Positions 13,506 through 15,601 of a stretch of DNA of 15,601 bases are shown piece by piece. Source of the stretch: Candidatus Calditenuaceae archaeon JGI OTU-3 (lineage in GTDB: Archaea > Thermoproteota > Nitrososphaeria_A > Caldarchaeales > Calditenuaceae); NCBI GenBank assembly GCA_000494185.1, contig AWOC01000016.1, positions 1-15,601 on the forward strand. The letters are read 5' to 3'. The notes under the pieces are model-generated. The model made no database searches. It was given only the letters and a program-made list of their open reading frames with translations, and was not told the DNA's origin. How positions within the stretch are numbered: position 1 is the stretch's first letter; every line of letters begins with the position of its first letter. A program made the translations under genes and the position numbers.

Positions 13506-14627
13506 TCAGTCGACCCTTAAGATCTTCGCCCTTACCCTATCCATGATTGCCCTCTCAATCCTGCTAATCTGTTCATAGGTCTTCCGGAGGTCGCGGTTCT
13601 TATGCGGCACCACTATGTAGGGCCTGACAATCAGGTCGCCCCTGACCCCCCGCCCCCTCCATAGGCCCTTACCCTTCACCACCACGCTGGAGCCGGCCCT
13701 TATTGGTGGAGAAAGCTTGACGTCGACCGGCCCGTCCGGTCCTGATACCCTGACCACCGTCCCCAAGGCCGCCTCGCTCGGCGAGACCGGGACCCTAACT
13801 ACTAGGTCTCCGTCCACTACCCTGACGTGGCGGGTCTGCTTGACTCGGATCCTCACCAAGATAGTCTTATAGGGGTTGGAGTGGTCACCTACGGCTATCC
13901 TAAGTATGGATCCGTCCGTGGCTCCACGTGGAATCTTGATGAGCTGTTTCTGGAACTTTTTTAACACCCCGACTCCCCCACAAACCCTACACTGCTTCTC
14001 CACGATCTGACCACGGCCATGACACACGTCACAAGTCCTTGCCACCGTGTAGGTCATGTGCCCCAGAACGCTTGTCCTAACTACCTGGCCTGTCCCTCTA
14101 CAGGCACTGCAGTCCCTTAAGCCGCCGGGCTCGGCGCCACTCCCCCTACACCGCCCACACACCTCGTCTACAACGTATTGCACCTCCTTATCCGCGCCCT
14201 CGAAGATCTCCTTAGGCGTCATCTCCAAGTCCACAAGCGTCTCCTCAACGCTCCGCCTTTCCTCACCGAAGATCTCCGTAACGAAGTCCCGGAAGAACCG
14301 GTCGAAGACCGACCTGAAGCTACCCAGGCCAAGGTCTCTAAAGATGTCTTCGAAATCCTCGATCCTTCCTCGGAAGAGGTCCTCCCTCGTATATGCCCCC
14401 GACAGGCCCTCGTGTCCATACATGTCGTAGATTCTTCTCTTCTCGTCGTCCATGAGGACGGCATAGGCCTCGCTAATCTCTTTAAACTTTTCCTCGGCGT
14501 CGGGTGACTTGTTCCTGTCAGGGTGGTATTGGAGAGCGAGGCGCCTGTATGCCCTCTTTATCTCCTCTTTAGTCGCGTTTCGCGGGACCCCCAGTATCTC
14601 GTAGTAATCCTTGCGGGTGGTGGACAT
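13506..14627 (-). CDS. dnaJ: DnaJ (Hsp40 co-chaperone, type I)
   Basis: DnaJ stimulates DnaK ATPase activity and binds unfolded proteins. I set the start at ATG 14627 (373 residues). The open frame extends 52 codons further upstream to 14783, but that part overlaps the neighbouring tRNA-binding gene and is not DnaJ-like. The J domain (6-72) has HPD at 35-37 and EISEAY. The usual Gly/Phe-rich linker is short and is replaced by an acidic, Phe/Arg-rich stretch (77-128). Four CxxCxGxG zinc motifs start at C157, C173, C199 and C213, followed by two C-terminal beta domains. A TATA-like element (14660-14667) lies about 36 bases upstream. No grpE or dnaK is next to it here. DnaJ is patchy in archaea and is thought to have come from bacteria. 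Confidence 0.95.
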   Translation of the reverse strand: MSTTRKDYYEILGVPRNATKEEIKRAYRRLALQYHPDRNKSPDAEEKFKEISEAYAVLMDDEKRRIYDMYGHEGLSGAYTREDLFRGRIEDFEDIFRDLGLGSFRSVFDRFFRDFVTEIFGEERRSVEETLVDLEMTPKEIFEGADKEVQYVVDEVCGRCRGSGAEPGGLRDCSACRGTGQVVRTSVLGHMTYTVARTCDVCHGRGQIVEKQCRVCGGVGVLKKFQKQLIKIPRGATDGSILRIAVGDHSNPYKTILVRIRVKQTRHVRVVDGDLVVRVPVSPSEAALGTVVRVSGPDGPVDVKLSPPIRAGSSVVVKGKGLWRGRGVRGDLIVRPYIVVPHKNRDLRKTYEQISRIERAIMDRVRAKILRVD

Positions 14628-14659
14628 TTCTCGCTGTCTAGAGCCTGTCGGTTGCGGTT

Positions 14660-14667
14660 GATAAATC
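14660..14667 (-). promoter_or_regulatory. TATA box for dnaJ
   Basis: On the minus strand this reads GATTTATC. It predicts a start near 14637, with a leader of about ten bases before ATG 14627. This supports the short DnaJ start over the long open frame. Confidence 0.5.
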
Positions 14668-14692
14668 CGAGCCCGCTGAGTGTACGGGATTT

Positions 14693-15022
14693 TTACGCAA
14701 CTGAGGCGCCTGGCTCGATCTCCGACTCCGGAGCCACCGGCACTATCTTCTCTTCGCTCGTCATGGCTGCAAGTATCATGCACTCTGACACCAAGCCACG
14801 GACCTTCCTCGGCTTCAGGTTTGTGACGAAAACGTATAGCTTGCCCTCGAAGTGAGATGGGTCGTAGAGATGGCCGAGCCCTGTAAGTGCCCGCCTCGTG
14901 GTGCCGCCGAAATCCACCTCAAGTAACAGTAGCCTATCCGTCCCAGCCACCCTCGAGGCCTTGACAACACGGCCGACACGCATCTCAACCCTCTTAAACT
15001 CCGAGATATCTATCTCCTCCAC
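14693..15022 (-). CDS. Free-standing tRNA-binding OB-fold protein (MetRS C-terminal type)
   Basis: This 109-residue protein consists of a single tRNA-binding domain of the EMAP II / MetRS C-terminal / CsaA kind. Matching segments are the N-terminal [12 protein letters not shown] (9-20), ADKL-like [13 protein letters not shown] (27-39), a central TGLGHLYDP, and the strongly conserved [19 protein letters not shown] (68-86). In archaea such proteins act as a separate MetRS beta-type subunit or general tRNA-binding cofactor in the cytoplasm. No MetRS gene is adjacent. The start is GTG 15022, supported by a TATA box (15045-15053) exactly 27 bases upstream, indicating a leaderless transcript. The stop codon lies 65 bases before the dnaJ start. 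Confidence 0.92.
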   Translation of the reverse strand: MEEIDISEFKRVEMRVGRVVKASRVAGTDRLLLLEVDFGGTTRRALTGLGHLYDPSHFEGKLYVFVTNLKPRKVRGLVSECMILAAMTSEEKIVPVAPESEIEPGASVA

Positions 15023-15044
15023 GCCAAATCCGTGACTCTTGGAT

Positions 15045-15053
15045 CTATTTATC
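15045..15053 (-). promoter_or_regulatory. TATA box for the tRNA-binding protein gene
   Basis: On the minus strand this reads GATAAATAG, centred 27 bases before GTG 15022. It starts nine bases after the stop of the upstream membrane-protein gene, so the two are probably transcribed separately. Confidence 0.65.
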
Positions 15054-15061
15054 GCTGACCC

Positions 15062-15601
15062 TCAGCCGGCTTCTACAGTCGAGCGGCGCCTCCAGCTGAA
15101 TAGAGGTTCTTCCTCCACCCTCTCTGCGAGGAGCCACTCCATGAGCTTCCCCGTGGGTATTGAGGAGAGTGCCGTAACCGCGATTAACGTTGGCAGGTCT
15201 AGCGGGCGATCTCCGAAGATAGCCGCGAAAACGCTGTCGACCTGCCACTTCATATTCTCTGGACCTGGCAGGGATGGGAGGAAGCCTAGGAGGAGGAATA
15301 TCGCGAGTAAGAGGAGGAATATTGCGCTTGTTATCGCAGCCATCAACGCCTGCTGAACCGACCTAGATAACGCTCCGGCTAGGAGCCCCGCGAGGAACAG
15401 AGACAGAATGGGCAGGATCCCATGGTTTGATGAAAGAACGTAGCTGCCGCCCTTGAGTATTAAGCCCTCGCCCAGCAGACTCGAGAGCGGTGTTATGTGG
15501 AAGAAAACTGCCTTAAGGATCTCGGCAACCAGAGCCTTCTGCAGATCATACACCGGCAGCTGGATTCCCGTAGAAAACCAGGCCCCCATCAGCAGCATGA
15601 G
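15062..15601 (-). CDS. Polytopic membrane protein of unknown function, probably partial at 5' end
   Basis: The frame runs from the right edge of the window to TGA 15062-15064. An ATG at 15598 would give 178 residues, but the frame stays open to the last base, so the true start may lie outside. Hydrophobic segments are visible at about 22-42, 60-78, 83-108 and 135-152 (numbered from ATG 15598). Between segments three and four lies a loop with PGPENMKWQVDS. The C-terminus is charged (RVEEEPLFSWRRR) and likely cytoplasmic. I recognise no family motif, catalytic residue or signal peptide. It lies upstream of the tRNA-binding gene on the same strand, with no sign of functional linkage. Confidence 0.75.
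   Translation of the reverse strand, partial: LMLLMGAWFSTGIQLPVYDLQKALVAEILKAVFFHITPLSSLLGEGLILKGGSYVLSSNHGILPILSLFLAGLLAGALSRSVQQALMAAITSAIFLLLLAIFLLLGFLPSLPGPENMKWQVDSVFAAIFGDRPLDLPTLIAVTALSSIPTGKLMEWLLAERVEEEPLFSWRRRSTVEAG

Noticed and set aside
14628..14783. A 52-codon N-terminal extension of the DnaJ reading frame.
   Set aside because: It overlaps the tRNA-binding gene, has no similarity to DnaJ N-termini, and ATG 14627 begins exactly at the canonical J domain with a TATA box at a suitable distance.
1..15601. CRISPR arrays, insertion sequences or tandem repeats.
   Set aside because: No regularly spaced direct repeats, transposase-like proteins or terminal inverted repeats were seen by eye on either strand.

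Overview
The window looks like chromosomal DNA from a thermophilic archaeon, most likely a member of the Thermoproteota (TACK) group. I cannot place it more finely without searches. The archaeal indicators are a GPN-loop GTPase, a COG1340-type coiled-coil protein, a DUF373 membrane protein, a cis-prenyltransferase of dolichol type, and a tRNA gene without an encoded CCA. Archaeal TATA boxes lie about 22-31 bases upstream of many start codons, so much of the transcription appears to be leaderless. GTG and TTG starts are frequent, and codon use favours AGG/AGA for Arg and ATA for Ile. GuaA is a single fused chain.

Layout: (1) 1-930 holds a partial minus-strand gene running off the left edge, a small helical protein of unknown function, and a convergent PqqD-like protein. 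(2) 1043-2930 (+) holds an LsrF-like class I aldolase/thiolase and a zinc-less MDR dehydrogenase. (3) 2988-4217 (-) is the most interesting part. It encodes a two-TM membrane protein with a Cys/Met/His external loop and a cytoplasmic winged helix. Immediately downstream is a membrane-anchored type 1 copper protein with a Met/Trp/Cys-rich segment. A perfect palindrome and a well-formed promoter lie between them. (4) 4265-4337 (-) is tRNA-Val(CAC). (5) 4374-6653 (-) is a UDP-glucuronate pair, GalU-type UTP-glucose-1-phosphate uridylyltransferase followed by UDP-glucose dehydrogenase. (6) 6825-12116 (+) holds GMP synthase, a GPN GTPase with a coiled-coil protein, and a DUF373 protein translationally coupled to a cis-prenyltransferase. 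(7) 12325-15601 (-) holds an M24 Xaa-Pro peptidase, DnaJ, a free-standing tRNA-binding OB-fold protein and a partial polytopic membrane protein.

How the genes fit together: the UDP-sugar pair and the prenyl synthase would both supply surface glycosylation, through the UDP-glucuronate donor and the polyprenyl carrier. GuaA, the GPN GTPase, DnaJ, the peptidase and the tRNA-binding protein are housekeeping functions. The sensor/cupredoxin pair is the best candidate for an undescribed system. Both proteins carry nearly the same ligand cassette (Cys-Pro-[Met]-Cys-[Gly]-Met-Met-Trp) on the outer face of the membrane. This suggests a one-component transmembrane copper or redox sensor that controls a surface copper protein.
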